Source of the DNA: Vagococcus allomyrinae
GTDB lineage: Bacteria; Bacillota; Bacilli; Lactobacillales; Vagococcaceae
Assembly (NCBI RefSeq): GCF_017829975.1
Contig: NZ_JAEEGA010000017.1
Location: forward strand, 1 to 64,000
DNA length: 64,000 nucleotides
Reading direction: 5' to 3'
A program made the translations under genes and the position numbers. Numbering within the stretch: position 1 is the first letter of the stretch; each line of letters starts with the position of its first letter. Under the pieces are notes generated by a model. That model was given only the letters and a program-made list of their open reading frames with translations, was not told where the DNA came from and did no database searches. This document shows, piece after piece, positions 1 through 8,433 of this stretch.

Positions 1-3
1 TAA

Positions 4-363
4 TTATTTAGCTAATGCATCTTTAGCTTGGTCAGCTAATGCAGTAAATGCAGGAGCGTCGCTAATTGCTAATTCTGATAACATTTTGCGGTTGATGTCG
101 ATTTCAGCTAATTTCAAACCGTGCATCATTTTGCTGTAGTTTAAGCCGTTCATACGAGCAGCAGCGTTGATCCGTGCAATCCATAATTTACGGAAATCAC
201 GTTTCTTTTGGCGACGATCTCTGTAAGCGTAGCTGTAAGATTTCATCACTTGTTCTTTTGCTGTTTTGAATAATGTATGTTTTGAGCCGTAGTAGCCTTT
301 CGCTAACTTCAGCACCTTTTTACGACGTTGACGGGTTGTTGAACCACCTTTAACACGTGCCAT
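4..363 (-). CDS. rplT: 50S ribosomal protein L20
   Basis: L20 binds 23S rRNA early in large-subunit assembly. The 119-residue product has the basic, Arg/Lys-rich N-terminal half ([16 protein letters not shown]) and the family's usual length. An AGGAGGAAT ribosome binding site lies just before the ATG. It is the last gene of infC-rpmI-rplT on the minus strand. In low-GC Gram-positives L20 also represses this operon by binding the leader upstream of infC, and a matching leader is present here. The assignment is secure. Confidence 0.98.
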   Translation of the reverse strand: MARVKGGSTTRQRRKKVLKLAKGYYGSKHTLFKTAKEQVMKSYSYAYRDRRQKKRDFRKLWIARINAAARMNGLNYSKMMHGLKLAEIDINRKMLSELAISDAPAFTALADQAKDALAK

Positions 364-476
364 GATAAATTCCTCCTTGAGTTCTGTTCATCATTTCGGA
401 GTCTTCCTACGAAATGTTCTAATTATAACGTTGTCTCACGTTGCAGCGAGAATCGATTTCAATTGATGTGGCTTGC

Positions 477-677
477 TTATTTCAAGTAAGCTAACATTTG
501 GCGTACGCGTTTGTAATCGCCTTTTGAAACCATGCTTGGTCGACGTAATTGACGACGTTGTTTCTTAGTTTTTCCGTGGAAACGGTGACTTGTAAATGCG
601 CGGTATCGTTTTAATCCGCCACCACCTGTACGTTTGACACGTTTAGCTAGTCCGCGGTGTGTTTTTTGTTTTGGCAT
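477..677 (-). CDS. rpmI: 50S ribosomal protein L35
   Basis: A 66-residue, very basic protein starting [13 protein letters not shown], which is the conserved opening of bacterial L35. It sits between infC and rplT in the order seen throughout Firmicutes. A GAGGAGGAAAT ribosome binding site precedes the ATG. About 110 bases separate it from rplT, with no clear terminator, so the three genes should be cotranscribed. The role is structural, in the large ribosomal subunit. Confidence 0.98.
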   Translation of the reverse strand: MPKQKTHRGLAKRVKRTGGGGLKRYRAFTSHRFHGKTKKQRRQLRRPSMVSKGDYKRVRQMLAYLK

Positions 678-707
678 CTTAATTTCCTCCTCAGATCATC
701 TTGCTTG

Positions 708-1232
708 TTACTTACTATCGTTTTTTGGTGCTAACATTAGAAACATGCTTCTACCGTCCATTTTAGGACGTTGCTCGATATCAGCGATATCTTTTGTTTC
801 ATCTGCAAATCTCATCAAGACATCCTGACCAATTTGTTTATGAGTAATTGCCCGGCCTCTGAAGCGGATTGACGCTTTAACTTTGTCACCTTTTTCAAGA
901 AACTTCCGTGCATGACGCAATTTTGTATTAAAATCGTTATCGTCAATTGTTGGACTTAATCTTACCTCTTTAACACTGATCACTTTTTGATTCTTGCGAG
1001 CTTCACGAGTTTTCTTTTGTTGCTCAAAACGATGCTTTCCGTAGTCCATAATACGGGCTACTGGTGGCTTCGCTGTTGGGGCAACCACTACCAAATCCAA
1101 CTGGGCGTCTTCGGCGATTTTCAAAGCTTCCGCCTTAGTTTTAACGCCTAACTGCTCGCCTGTTTCTGAGATTAATCGTAGTTCACGTGCACGAATACCG
1201 TCGTTTACCATCATATCCTTTGCTATGGTCAT
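708..1232 (-). CDS. infC: Translation initiation factor IF-3
   Basis: IF-3 binds the 30S subunit, prevents premature 50S joining and proofreads initiator tRNA and start codons. The product (174 residues from the ATG) carries the family signatures [13 protein letters not shown] near the N-terminus, [18 protein letters not shown] in the linker region, and a C-terminus ending FLMLAPKND. The start is open to question. The ATG at 1230-1232 follows the GAGGTG Shine-Dalgarno core by only one base. An ATA codon at 1224-1226 is spaced 7 bases from it and would give a protein aligning better with Bacillus IF-3. Non-AUG infC starts are known and serve autoregulation. Confidence 0.97.
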   Translation of the reverse strand: MTIAKDMMVNDGIRARELRLISETGEQLGVKTKAEALKIAEDAQLDLVVVAPTAKPPVARIMDYGKHRFEQQKKTREARKNQKVISVKEVRLSPTIDDNDFNTKLRHARKFLEKGDKVKASIRFRGRAITHKQIGQDVLMRFADETKDIADIEQRPKMDGRSMFLMLAPKNDSK

Positions 1233-1403
1233 TCACCTCTCTGTAATTATTTACGAGTTTTAAGGCAGAAAAAAAGAGTCTTTTGATTTAAAGACCCCGC
1301 AAAAATTTCACAAAAATAGCCACGCTATATTTGTAAAAAACTATCTAGCCCAGAGACATGGTCTGCTAAGGCGAGAAGCGGGTGCTTCTGCTTAATTCTC
1401 AAC
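1233..1403 (-). ncRNA. infC-rpmI-rplT leader (L20 leader-like)
   Basis: The roughly 170-base transcript leader between the predicted transcription start near 1403 and infC is rich in potential stems. It ends in a terminator hairpin and T-run, the arrangement of the Firmicutes L20 leader, where L20 binding promotes premature termination. Position, length and the attenuator support the call. The L20-binding fold itself was not verified. Confidence 0.75.
1268..1297 (-). terminator. Attenuator hairpin in the infC leader
   Basis: Read on the minus strand, GGGTCTTT and AAAGACTC pair around a short AT-rich loop and are followed by a run of seven T's. This is a classical intrinsic terminator placed inside the infC leader about 40 bases before the start codon, so it most likely acts as a regulated attenuator. 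Confidence 0.75.
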
Positions 1404-1409
1404 TTTATT

Positions 1410-1438
1410 AGTATAACAAGGTTTTAAAAATAAGTCAA
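1410..1438 (-). promoter_or_regulatory. Predicted sigma-A promoter of infC operon
   Basis: On the minus strand the -35 element TTGACT (1433-1438) is separated by exactly 17 bases from the -10 element TATACT (1410-1415). Transcription should begin near 1403, upstream of the L20-type leader. The match is one base off consensus in each hexamer. Confidence 0.8.
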
Positions 1439-1497
1439 GCCTTTCTTAAAAAGATTAACGTTTTAAATATATACATCCTGTTAAATAATCAAACATA

Positions 1498-1601
1498 TAG
1501 TTCCATGGGATAATGCGCATAATCATCCGCCAAGAGTGGTACTTTCAGCTTTTTTCTGGCTGAAAGTTTAACGGGAAAGGATGATTATTTAATGGGAACT
1601 A
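1498..1601. repeat. Nested imperfect inverted repeat
   Basis: Three pairs of complementary arms are nested around one centre: TAGTTCC (1498-1504) with GGAACTA (1595-1601), ATAATCATCC (1519-1528) with GGATGATTAT (1579-1588), and ACTTTCAGC (1541-1549) with GCTGAAAGT (1559-1567). The element fills the gap between the end of the 1610-2137 gene and the infC promoter. It could end the upstream transcript, although no long T-run follows the central stem. It could also be a small repeat element. Confidence 0.7.
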
Positions 1602-1609
1602 GATAGCAG

Positions 1610-2137
1610 TTATTCCTTAGGATTTGGACGCAAATGACTGACCTCTGAGAGCTTTATCACATTATTTTTTGACACTCGTTTAGCGGGATTCAACGGATCA
1701 TTTTCGTCTAGATTAAGCTCTTCAAACACTTCTGGAAACTCATCGTCAAGACTTTGAGAGACCCACGCCAATTTTTGGAAGAAAGGATACATGTTCCCTT
1801 GGAAAAACAACAACATCTCCACATATTCTTCTTTAGTCAACAGCTTTTCCGTGTACAGAAAGTCATAATACGACAATAAAGAGACATAGATTTGCGATCC
1901 AACATCAGACTGAAAGAAAAACTGAAAGGGAAACTTATCCAAGAGAATCGTTTTTATGACAGCCTTATTCGTAAACCCAACAAATTCACTTTCATTTGCC
2001 TGAATTAAACAATTATTTAAGAAAGAAATGACCTCTTGATGGTAGTCATTCTCTAAAACCATTTCCTCACTAATCAACTGATTCAGCTTCAAACTAAAAT
2101 ATTTCCGCTCTAGTAACTTCAATTTTTTGTTGTTCAT
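1610..2137 (-). CDS. Hypothetical protein, 175 residues
   Basis: I do not recognise this protein. It is acidic in its second half, rich in Leu/Phe and Glu, and has no signal peptide, clear membrane span or catalytic motif. The start chosen is the ATG at 2137 (MNNKKLKLLERK), preceded by GGTGAGGAAGCG, a good ribosome binding site. The frame is open 14 codons further upstream but has no comparable site there. The C-terminal tail is polar and Asn/Lys/Pro-rich. It stands alone, between infC's promoter and a divergent Qnr-like gene. It is probably a real lineage-specific gene of unknown role. Confidence 0.8.
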   Translation of the reverse strand: MNNKKLKLLERKYFSLKLNQLISEEMVLENDYHQEVISFLNNCLIQANESEFVGFTNKAVIKTILLDKFPFQFFFQSDVGSQIYVSLLSYYDFLYTEKLLTKEEYVEMLLFFQGNMYPFFQKLAWVSQSLDDEFPEVFEELNLDENDPLNPAKRVSKNNVIKLSEVSHLRPNPKE

Positions 2138-2308
2138 CGCTTCCTCACCTACTTTAATTTGATAATTGTAGTATATCATTTAACATTAGAGAACAGTAGC
2201 GTTGCCATCAAAAAGACTGAAAATTTGTGCTTTTTTTTAACCAGCTATGGTAAACTTAAGCTAGTCATGATTCGTTAATTTTTTCATCAGTTTAATGTGA
2301 GGTGTCAT

Positions 2309-2956
2309 ATGAGTAAAATAAAAAAACCGATTCAACCAAAGCTGTCAGCGGCTAATTTAAGCCCCTTTTCTGGCTATTTACAAACAGAAGAACTAATCGT
2401 CAATCAACTGATCTTGGAACAGGATTTTTCTGATGAAGAAGTGGGCGCTACTGGCTTCCAAGCTTGTCAGATTAGCAAAACCAATTTTAGCGGGTGCCAA
2501 CTAACCAGCTTTGAAGCCCAAGATGTCATCTTTGAGCATTGTGATTTTTCAAATGCTGTGATGATCGGCGGTTCGTTCCACCGAGTTATTTTTAAAAATT
2601 GTAAGCTCACTGGTACAAACTTCGCTGAGTCCTTACTAAAGGATTGTCAATTTATCGAATGTGTCAACGATTTTTCTTCCTATAGCTACAGCAATCTAAA
2701 GATCGTTCATTTCCAGGAATGCTCCCTGAAAGACAGTGATTTGCACGAGCTACGCTGGCAGCATCTCCAGCTGACAAACTGCGGGTTAACTGGCTCCAGT
2801 TGGTTCAATACTGAGTTGGCCGGACTTAATTTAGCGACTTGTCACTTTGATAAAATCGCCTTATCCCAAGAGCTTATTAGGGGGTTAGTGGTCAATCAGG
2901 AGCAAGCCATCGTCATCGCCTTAGGATTTGGCCTGATCATCGATGAACCTTTTTAA
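2309..2956 (+). CDS. Pentapeptide-repeat protein, Qnr-like (EfsQnr type)
   Basis: Qnr and MfpA proteins fold as right-handed beta helices that mimic DNA and shield gyrase/topoisomerase IV from quinolones. This 215-residue product has repeated A(D/N)LXX-type pentapeptides, for example CDFSN, CKLTGTNFAESLLKDCQF and CSLKDSDL. A C-terminal block, IRGLVVNQEQAIVIALG, resembles EfsQnr of Enterococcus faecalis as I remember it. Its length is also near the roughly 211 residues of EfsQnr. The ATG at 2309 follows TGAGGTG. An in-frame GTG at 2297 is less well placed. Its native role is unknown and resistance is only inferred. Confidence 0.85.
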   Translation: MSKIKKPIQPKLSAANLSPFSGYLQTEELIVNQLILEQDFSDEEVGATGFQACQISKTNFSGCQLTSFEAQDVIFEHCDFSNAVMIGGSFHRVIFKNCKLTGTNFAESLLKDCQFIECVNDFSSYSYSNLKIVHFQECSLKDSDLHELRWQHLQLTNCGLTGSSWFNTELAGLNLATCHFDKIALSQELIRGLVVNQEQAIVIALGFGLIIDEPF

Positions 2957-2959
2957 TAG

Positions 2960-2995
2960 AAAAACTGCGACTGTCAAAGAACAGTCGCAGTTTTT
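2960..2995. terminator. Bidirectional terminator between qnr-like gene and icd
   Basis: AAAAACTGCGACTGT (2960-2974) is perfectly complementary to ACAGTCGCAGTTTTT (2981-2995) around a six-base loop, with A/T runs on both flanks. It can end the plus-strand Qnr-like transcript and the minus-strand acnA-citZ-icd transcript. The icd stop codon immediately adjoins it. Confidence 0.9.
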
Positions 2996-4258
2996 TTACA
3001 TATTCGCTATCAGTAAGTCGGCAAATCCTGAGCAACTCACTTTTTCTGCTCCATCCATTAGACGGGCAAAATCGTAAGTGACGGTTTTGTTTTCAATGGT
3101 TTTCTCTAAAGAGTTAACAATCAAATCAGCAGCTTCTTGCCAGCCAATGTGCTCTAACATCAAGGTACCTGATAAGATCACAGATGAAGGATTGACTTTG
3201 TCTTGACCAGCGTACTTAGGCGCGGTGCCGTGAGTGGCTTCAAAAATGGCGTGACCTGTCTGATAATTGATGTTAGCTCCTGGCGCAATGCCAATACCGC
3301 CAACTTGAGCTGCCAAGGCATCTGAAATATAGTCGCCATTTAAGTTCATGGTTGCAACCACGTCAAACTCAGCGGGACGGGTTAAAATTTGTTGCAAGAA
3401 AATATCAGCAATTGAATCTTTAATAATAATTTTGCCAGCAGCTTCTGCTGCAGCTTGGGCTTCATTAGCGGCTTCAACACCCTTTGTTTCTTTAAGTTGA
3501 TCATACTGATTCCATGTAAAGACTTGATCTGCAAATTCACTTTCGGCTAACTGATAACCCCAGTTTTTAAAAGCACCTTCAGTATATTTCATAATATTGC
3601 CCTTATGGACCAGTGTCACAGAGCTTTTTTGATGTTCAATGGCGTATTCGATGGCGGAGCGAACCAAGCGTTCGGTCCCTTCTTTGGAAATTGGTTTAAC
3701 GCCAATCCCACTGGTTTCAGGGAAACGAATGCTGGTAACACCTAGCTCATTTTGGAGAAAGGCGATCAGTTTAGCGGCTTCTGGACTGCCTTCAGCAAAT
3801 TCAATCCCAGCATAGATATCTTCCGTGTTTTCACGAAAGATAACCATATCCGTTTTTTCAGGATGTTTCACTGGCGAAGGCACGCCGTTAAAATAACGAA
3901 CAGGTCGCAGACACACATATAAATCAAGCTCTTGGCGCAATGCCACGTTCAATGACCGAATGCCGCCGCCGATGGGTGTTGTCAAAGGCCCTTTAATGGC
4001 GATTAAATATTCAGAAATTGTGTCTAAGGTCGCTTGAGGTAGCCATTCGCCCGTCGCTTTAAAGGCTTTTTCTCCTGCTAGGACCTCTAACCACTCAACT
4101 TGACGCTGGCCACCATAAGCTTTTTCAATGGCGGCGTCAAATACCCGTTGTGACGCTTGCCAAATATCTGGTCCAATGCCATCTCCTTCAATAAAAGGAA
4201 TCACTGGTTTATCTGGTGTGATGACGCTGCCGTTCACCATTGTTATTTTATCTGTCAC
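2996..4258 (-). CDS. icd: NADP-dependent isocitrate dehydrogenase
   Basis: Converts isocitrate to 2-oxoglutarate and CO2 with reduction of NADP. The 420-residue product shows [13 protein letters not shown] at the N-terminus, the substrate-binding [20 protein letters not shown] stretch (about residue 100), and the C-terminal [19 protein letters not shown] block of the bacterial family. Translation starts at a GTG (4258) spaced 8 bases from GGGAGG. The GTG directly follows the citZ stop, so the two are translationally coupled. It is the last gene of acnA-citZ-icd. With no other TCA genes here, glutamate precursor supply is the likely role. Confidence 0.96.
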   Translation of the reverse strand: MTDKITMVNGSVITPDKPVIPFIEGDGIGPDIWQASQRVFDAAIEKAYGGQRQVEWLEVLAGEKAFKATGEWLPQATLDTISEYLIAIKGPLTTPIGGGIRSLNVALRQELDLYVCLRPVRYFNGVPSPVKHPEKTDMVIFRENTEDIYAGIEFAEGSPEAAKLIAFLQNELGVTSIRFPETSGIGVKPISKEGTERLVRSAIEYAIEHQKSSVTLVHKGNIMKYTEGAFKNWGYQLAESEFADQVFTWNQYDQLKETKGVEAANEAQAAAEAAGKIIIKDSIADIFLQQILTRPAEFDVVATMNLNGDYISDALAAQVGGIGIAPGANINYQTGHAIFEATHGTAPKYAGQDKVNPSSVILSGTLMLEHIGWQEAADLIVNSLEKTIENKTVTYDFARLMDGAEKVSCSGFADLLIANM

Positions 4259-5398
4259 TTATATTACCTCCCGAGTGTCTTGTCGTGCTTCTATTGGCAC
4301 ATATACTAAACCGAGTTCGCCAACGTAATTAGAGCGTGGACGCATTAAACGGCTGTTGTTTTTTTGTTCATAGGTATGAGCTAACCAGCCTGAGACGCGG
4401 CTCATGGCGAAAATCATCGTAAAGAGATCGGAATCAATTCCCAAACAGTGGTAGACGGTTGCGGAATAGAAATCGACATTGGGGATTAGCCCCTTTTTTT
4501 CACGAATAAACGTCTCAACTTCTACCGATATGTTGTACCACTTGGCTTTATCAGTGCCTTCTGTTAACTCTTTGGCCATGGCTTTCAAATACTGTTGACG
4601 AGGGTCAACAGTGGTGTATACCCGGTGACCAAAGCCCATGATTTTTTCTTTTGAATCTAGTTTGGCTTGTAAATATTCTTCCGCATTGCCATGTTCATCA
4701 ATAGCAACTAACATTTCAAAAACCCGTTCGTTAGCGCCTCCGTGAAGCGATCCTTTTAAGGTGCCGATGGCCGTGGTAATCGTCGAATAAACGTCGGTCA
4801 ACGTGGAGGCACATACCCGTGCAGCAAAGGTTGAGGCGTTTAATTCGTGATCTGCATGTAAGACTAAAGCCATATCCAATATTTTAATCTCTGTCTCCGT
4901 CGGTTCATGGCCGTCTAGCATGTACAAAAAGTTTGCCGTAAAGGAGAGATCATGTCGCGGTGGAATTGGGTCTAAGCCTTGACGCAAGCGTGAAAAAGCG
5001 GCGACAATTGTCGGCATTTTGGCTTGTAGCTTAATGTTTTGCAAATAGGTACTGGCGTTATCTGTTAACTCTGCATCTTTATCAAACACCCCGAGTAAGG
5101 AAACAGTGCTCCGTAAGACACTCATCGGGTGTAAATTCTCGCGACATTGAATTCGTAAACAAGTTTCCACAGCTGCATCAATGGCCATATGGCTCCTTAA
5201 ATCAGCTGAGAAATCCGCTAATTCAGCTGCCGTTGGTAAACGTAGATGCCACAGTAAAAAGATGACTTCCTCAAATGAGGCCTCATTATCAACTAACTCC
5301 TTAATCGTATAGCCCGCATAGGACAACGTTTCATCGATGATTGAACTAATTCGCGTGTCACACGCAATGGTATCTTGTAACCCACCTTTGATTTCCAT
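4259..5398 (-). CDS. citZ: Citrate synthase
   Basis: Condenses oxaloacetate and acetyl-CoA to citrate. The 379-residue protein is the short Gram-positive type II form. Active-site His regions are visible as [16 protein letters not shown] and [15 protein letters not shown], followed by [13 protein letters not shown] and the C-terminal [16 protein letters not shown]. The ATG follows GAGGTAATACGG. It lies between acnA (143 bases upstream) and icd (directly downstream), the same gene order I recall from Streptococcus mutans citB-citZ-idh. Confidence 0.96.
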   Translation of the reverse strand: MEIKGGLQDTIACDTRISSIIDETLSYAGYTIKELVDNEASFEEVIFLLWHLRLPTAAELADFSADLRSHMAIDAAVETCLRIQCRENLHPMSVLRSTVSLLGVFDKDAELTDNASTYLQNIKLQAKMPTIVAAFSRLRQGLDPIPPRHDLSFTANFLYMLDGHEPTETEIKILDMALVLHADHELNASTFAARVCASTLTDVYSTITTAIGTLKGSLHGGANERVFEMLVAIDEHGNAEEYLQAKLDSKEKIMGFGHRVYTTVDPRQQYLKAMAKELTEGTDKAKWYNISVEVETFIREKKGLIPNVDFYSATVYHCLGIDSDLFTMIFAMSRVSGWLAHTYEQKNNSRLMRPRSNYVGELGLVYVPIEARQDTREVI

Positions 5399-5541
5399 CC
5401 GTATTACCTCTTTTCCTGTATATAGGTGTGGTGACCAAAGTTGCTACTACAACCATGGTCACCGATCAATCGTGATATGCTATTGGATCACTACAGTAAA
5501 TCAACCCTTCATTTGGTCAACTGTTCTCTGCTAATTTGTTC

Positions 5542-8241
5542 TTAGGTGGTTTGCATTTTTTTGCGGATGACCATTGGCAAAATTCCTTGATGTTTGTAAT
5601 AGCGAATATCTGCCTCTGCGTCAAAGCGCACCACTGCTTTAAATTCTGTAACATTGCCACGGTCGTCTGTTGCTCTGACCGTGACTAACTCTTTGATTCC
5701 CGCATCTTTTGGCAAGTCGATGACGATGGTTTCCGAGCCCGTTAAGCCTAGGCTATCGGCATCTTCGCCTGGTTGGAATTGGAGTGGCAAGACGCCCATC
5801 ATGACTAAGTTAGAACGGTGAATCCGCTCGTAGCTCTTAGCGATGACTGCTTTAACTCCTAACAGACGAGCTCCTTTAGCAGCCCAGTCACGGGATGATC
5901 CCATGCCGTAGTCATTGCCGGCAAAAACCACGGAACCGATTTTTTGTGCTTGATAGTTCATGGCTGCCTCATAAATCGATTGGACCTCACCTGTCGGCCA
6001 GAATGTCGTATAGCCACCTTCAGTTCCTGCAGCAATTTGATTACGGATGCGAATATTGCCAAAAGTGCCTCGCATCATCACTTCATGATTGCCACGGCGT
6101 GAACCATAAGAATTAAAGTCCTTTGGAGCCACCCCTTCTTCTTGTAAATAACTGCCCGCCGGTGAGCGCATGGCAATGGCGCCAGCCGGTGAAATATGAT
6201 CGGTCGTCACGGAATCACCAAATTTGGCTAAAACCCGCAAACCTTCCAATGCTTCTAACTCCCCAGCTGATTCGCTCATTTCTGCGAAAAATGGCGGATT
6301 GGCAATATAAGTAGAGTCTTCTTGCCAAGCATAATTCGCCTCAGTGGTCGTTTCAATGGCGTTCCATTCATCATTTGAACTAAAGACCCCTGCGTAATAC
6401 TCTTTGAATAGCTCTGGTGTCACGTATTTTTGGATGTAAGCTTTGACTTCATCGTCTTCTGGCCAAATGTCTTTCAAGAAAACTGCTTGCCCTTCTTTGT
6501 CAACACCAAGAGGTTCGTTGACTAAGTCAACCATTACATTTCCTGCTAACGCGTAAGCCACTACTAATGGAGGTGACGCTAAATAATTAGCTTTAACTAA
6601 AGGATGAATCCGTCCTTCAAAGTTACGGTTTCCACTTAAGACCGACCCGACCAATAAATCATTTTCCGTAATGGCGTCTGAAATCTCTTGTTTAAAGGGA
6701 CCGGAATTTCCGATACAGGTTGTACAGCCATAACCGACGACATCAAAGCCTAATTTAGCCAAATCTGGTAACAAACCGGCATCATTTAAATAACCTGTCA
6801 CAACCTTTGACCCTGGTGCCAATGATGTTTTAACCGTAGGCCCTACTGTCAACCCACGTTTAACGGCATTTCGTGCTAATAAACCGGCCGAGAGCATCAC
6901 AAACGGATTGGAGGTGTTGGTACAACTGGTAATGGCGGCAATCGTAACATCACCAGTTCCCAAGGTGGTAGCTGCGCCTTCAACTGTTAAGTCAACTCGT
7001 TTGTCTAGTTCCGCCTGAGCTAAGCCAAATCCTTGGTTGCCTTCTGGTGCGGTAACAGCAGTTTTGAAGCTTTCCTTCATATCTGATAGGGGAATTAAAT
7101 CTTGCGGGCGTTTTGGTCCGGCTAAATTGGATTCGACTTGACTTAAATCAAGCTCAATCACTGTTGTATAGTCCGCTTCAACGGTCACATCATAAAATAG
7201 CGAATTGGCTTTTAAATAGGTCTCAGTTAATTCAATCAGTTCAGGTGAACGACCTGTTAAACTCATGTAGTTTAAGGTCTCTTGATCCACTGGGAAAAAG
7301 CCACAGGTCGCCCCGTATTCTGGTGCCATATTGGCAATGGTTGCCCGGTCGGCTAAGGTCAACTCTTGAATGCCTGTTCCAAAAAACTCGACAAACTTGC
7401 CGACGACATTGGCTTGGCGCAAGACTTGCGTGACCTTTAAGGCTAAGTCAGTAGCCGTTGCCCCTAGTTGCAAGCGATTCGTTAAACGGACGCCAATGAC
7501 TTCTGGTGTTGGAAAGTATGAAGGTTCGCCAAGCATGCTGGCCTCAGCTTCGATACCACCAACGCCCCAGCCAAGCACCCCTAAGCCATTGATCATCGTC
7601 GTGTGAGAATCAGTTCCCACTAAGCTATCAGGATAGACCAGCTTTTCACCGGCCACTTCCTTCGTCAAAACCACATCTGACAAGTATTCAATGTTAACTT
7701 GGTGAACAATTCCGGTAGCTGGCGGTACTACTTTGTAGTTGTCAAAGGCATGTTGCGCCCATTTCAAAAATTCATAGCGCTCTTTGTTGCGTTCAAACTC
7801 AATTTTCATATTGGCTTCCAAAGCTTCTGGGCTGCCATATCGGTCCACTTGAACGGAGTGATCGATGACTAAATCAACGGGAATCTCAGGGTTAATTTGT
7901 TCTGCTTTTCCTCCCAGTTTTACCACGGCTTCCCTCATTGACGCTAAATCCACGACTGCTGGTACACCTGTAAAATCTTGTAAAATAACCCGTGATGGTT
8001 TAAAAGGGATTTCCCCGCTGCTTTGACTCGGGTTCCAATGTGCTAAGGAGCGAATGTGTTCTTCCGTAATATCAATTTGATCTTCTTGACGAAGTAATGA
8101 CTCCAATAAAATGCGAATCGTGTACGGTACGTTGTCTAAAGAAACACCAAGTTCATCAGCAACCGTTGCTAAATGGAAATAAGTATAAGGTTGTTGATTA
8201 ATGATAATCCCCTTTTGACTTTTTTCACGAAATGTTTTCAT
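5542..8241 (-). CDS. acnA: Aconitate hydratase
   Basis: Interconverts citrate and isocitrate through cis-aconitate using a 4Fe-4S cluster. The 899-residue product has the AcnA/CitB length. Cluster ligands are visible in [10 protein letters not shown] and [12 protein letters not shown], substrate residues in [15 protein letters not shown], and the swivel domain in [14 protein letters not shown]-like sequence ([17 protein letters not shown]). It is the first gene of the operon with citZ and icd, behind a well-formed promoter. The ribosome binding site AGGAG is rather far (about 12 bases) from the ATG. In Bacillus the homologue also binds iron-responsive RNAs, which cannot be judged here. Confidence 0.97.
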   Translation of the reverse strand: MKTFREKSQKGIIINQQPYTYFHLATVADELGVSLDNVPYTIRILLESLLRQEDQIDITEEHIRSLAHWNPSQSSGEIPFKPSRVILQDFTGVPAVVDLASMREAVVKLGGKAEQINPEIPVDLVIDHSVQVDRYGSPEALEANMKIEFERNKERYEFLKWAQHAFDNYKVVPPATGIVHQVNIEYLSDVVLTKEVAGEKLVYPDSLVGTDSHTTMINGLGVLGWGVGGIEAEASMLGEPSYFPTPEVIGVRLTNRLQLGATATDLALKVTQVLRQANVVGKFVEFFGTGIQELTLADRATIANMAPEYGATCGFFPVDQETLNYMSLTGRSPELIELTETYLKANSLFYDVTVEADYTTVIELDLSQVESNLAGPKRPQDLIPLSDMKESFKTAVTAPEGNQGFGLAQAELDKRVDLTVEGAATTLGTGDVTIAAITSCTNTSNPFVMLSAGLLARNAVKRGLTVGPTVKTSLAPGSKVVTGYLNDAGLLPDLAKLGFDVVGYGCTTCIGNSGPFKQEISDAITENDLLVGSVLSGNRNFEGRIHPLVKANYLASPPLVVAYALAGNVMVDLVNEPLGVDKEGQAVFLKDIWPEDDEVKAYIQKYVTPELFKEYYAGVFSSNDEWNAIETTTEANYAWQEDSTYIANPPFFAEMSESAGELEALEGLRVLAKFGDSVTTDHISPAGAIAMRSPAGSYLQEEGVAPKDFNSYGSRRGNHEVMMRGTFGNIRIRNQIAAGTEGGYTTFWPTGEVQSIYEAAMNYQAQKIGSVVFAGNDYGMGSSRDWAAKGARLLGVKAVIAKSYERIHRSNLVMMGVLPLQFQPGEDADSLGLTGSETIVIDLPKDAGIKELVTVRATDDRGNVTEFKAVVRFDAEADIRYYKHQGILPMVIRKKMQTT

Positions 8242-8314
8242 TTCTTTTCACTACTCCTTTCGAAAGTTAGGCTGTGCCTCGATTGTTATCGTCTAATTTA
8301 CGTCTAATAGGCTT

Positions 8315-8343
8315 AGTATACACTCTTTCCTTCTAATTGTAAA
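8315..8343 (-). promoter_or_regulatory. Predicted sigma-A promoter of acnA-citZ-icd
   Basis: On the minus strand TTTACA (8338-8343) and TATACT (8315-8320) are 17 bases apart. The start of transcription would be near 8308, giving a 5' leader of about 65 bases before acnA. Confidence 0.75.
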
Positions 8344-8390
8344 TTAATCGTTTCCTCACTTTTCTTTCCATTTACTCATAAAGGAAGGTT

Positions 8391-8428
8391 AAAAAAAAGA
8401 AGCAAAAGTACCTTGACTTTGCTTCTTT
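8391..8428 (-). terminator. Terminator of the helicase gene
   Basis: On the minus strand GAAGCAAAGT pairs with ACTTTTGCTTC (one bulged base) across a short loop and is followed by a run of eight T's. It ends the helicase transcript shortly before the acnA promoter. Confidence 0.85.
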
Positions 8429-8433
8429 GCGCC

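Noticed and set aside
5399-5541. A small gene between acnA and citZ on the plus strand
   Set aside because: The 65-codon frame runs into citZ antisense. The gap holds only a 7-bp GGTGACC/GGTCACC repeat and the citZ ribosome binding site.
7113-7606. Plus-strand open frames opposite acnA
   Set aside because: They are antisense to a strongly conserved enzyme gene and encode no recognisable domain.
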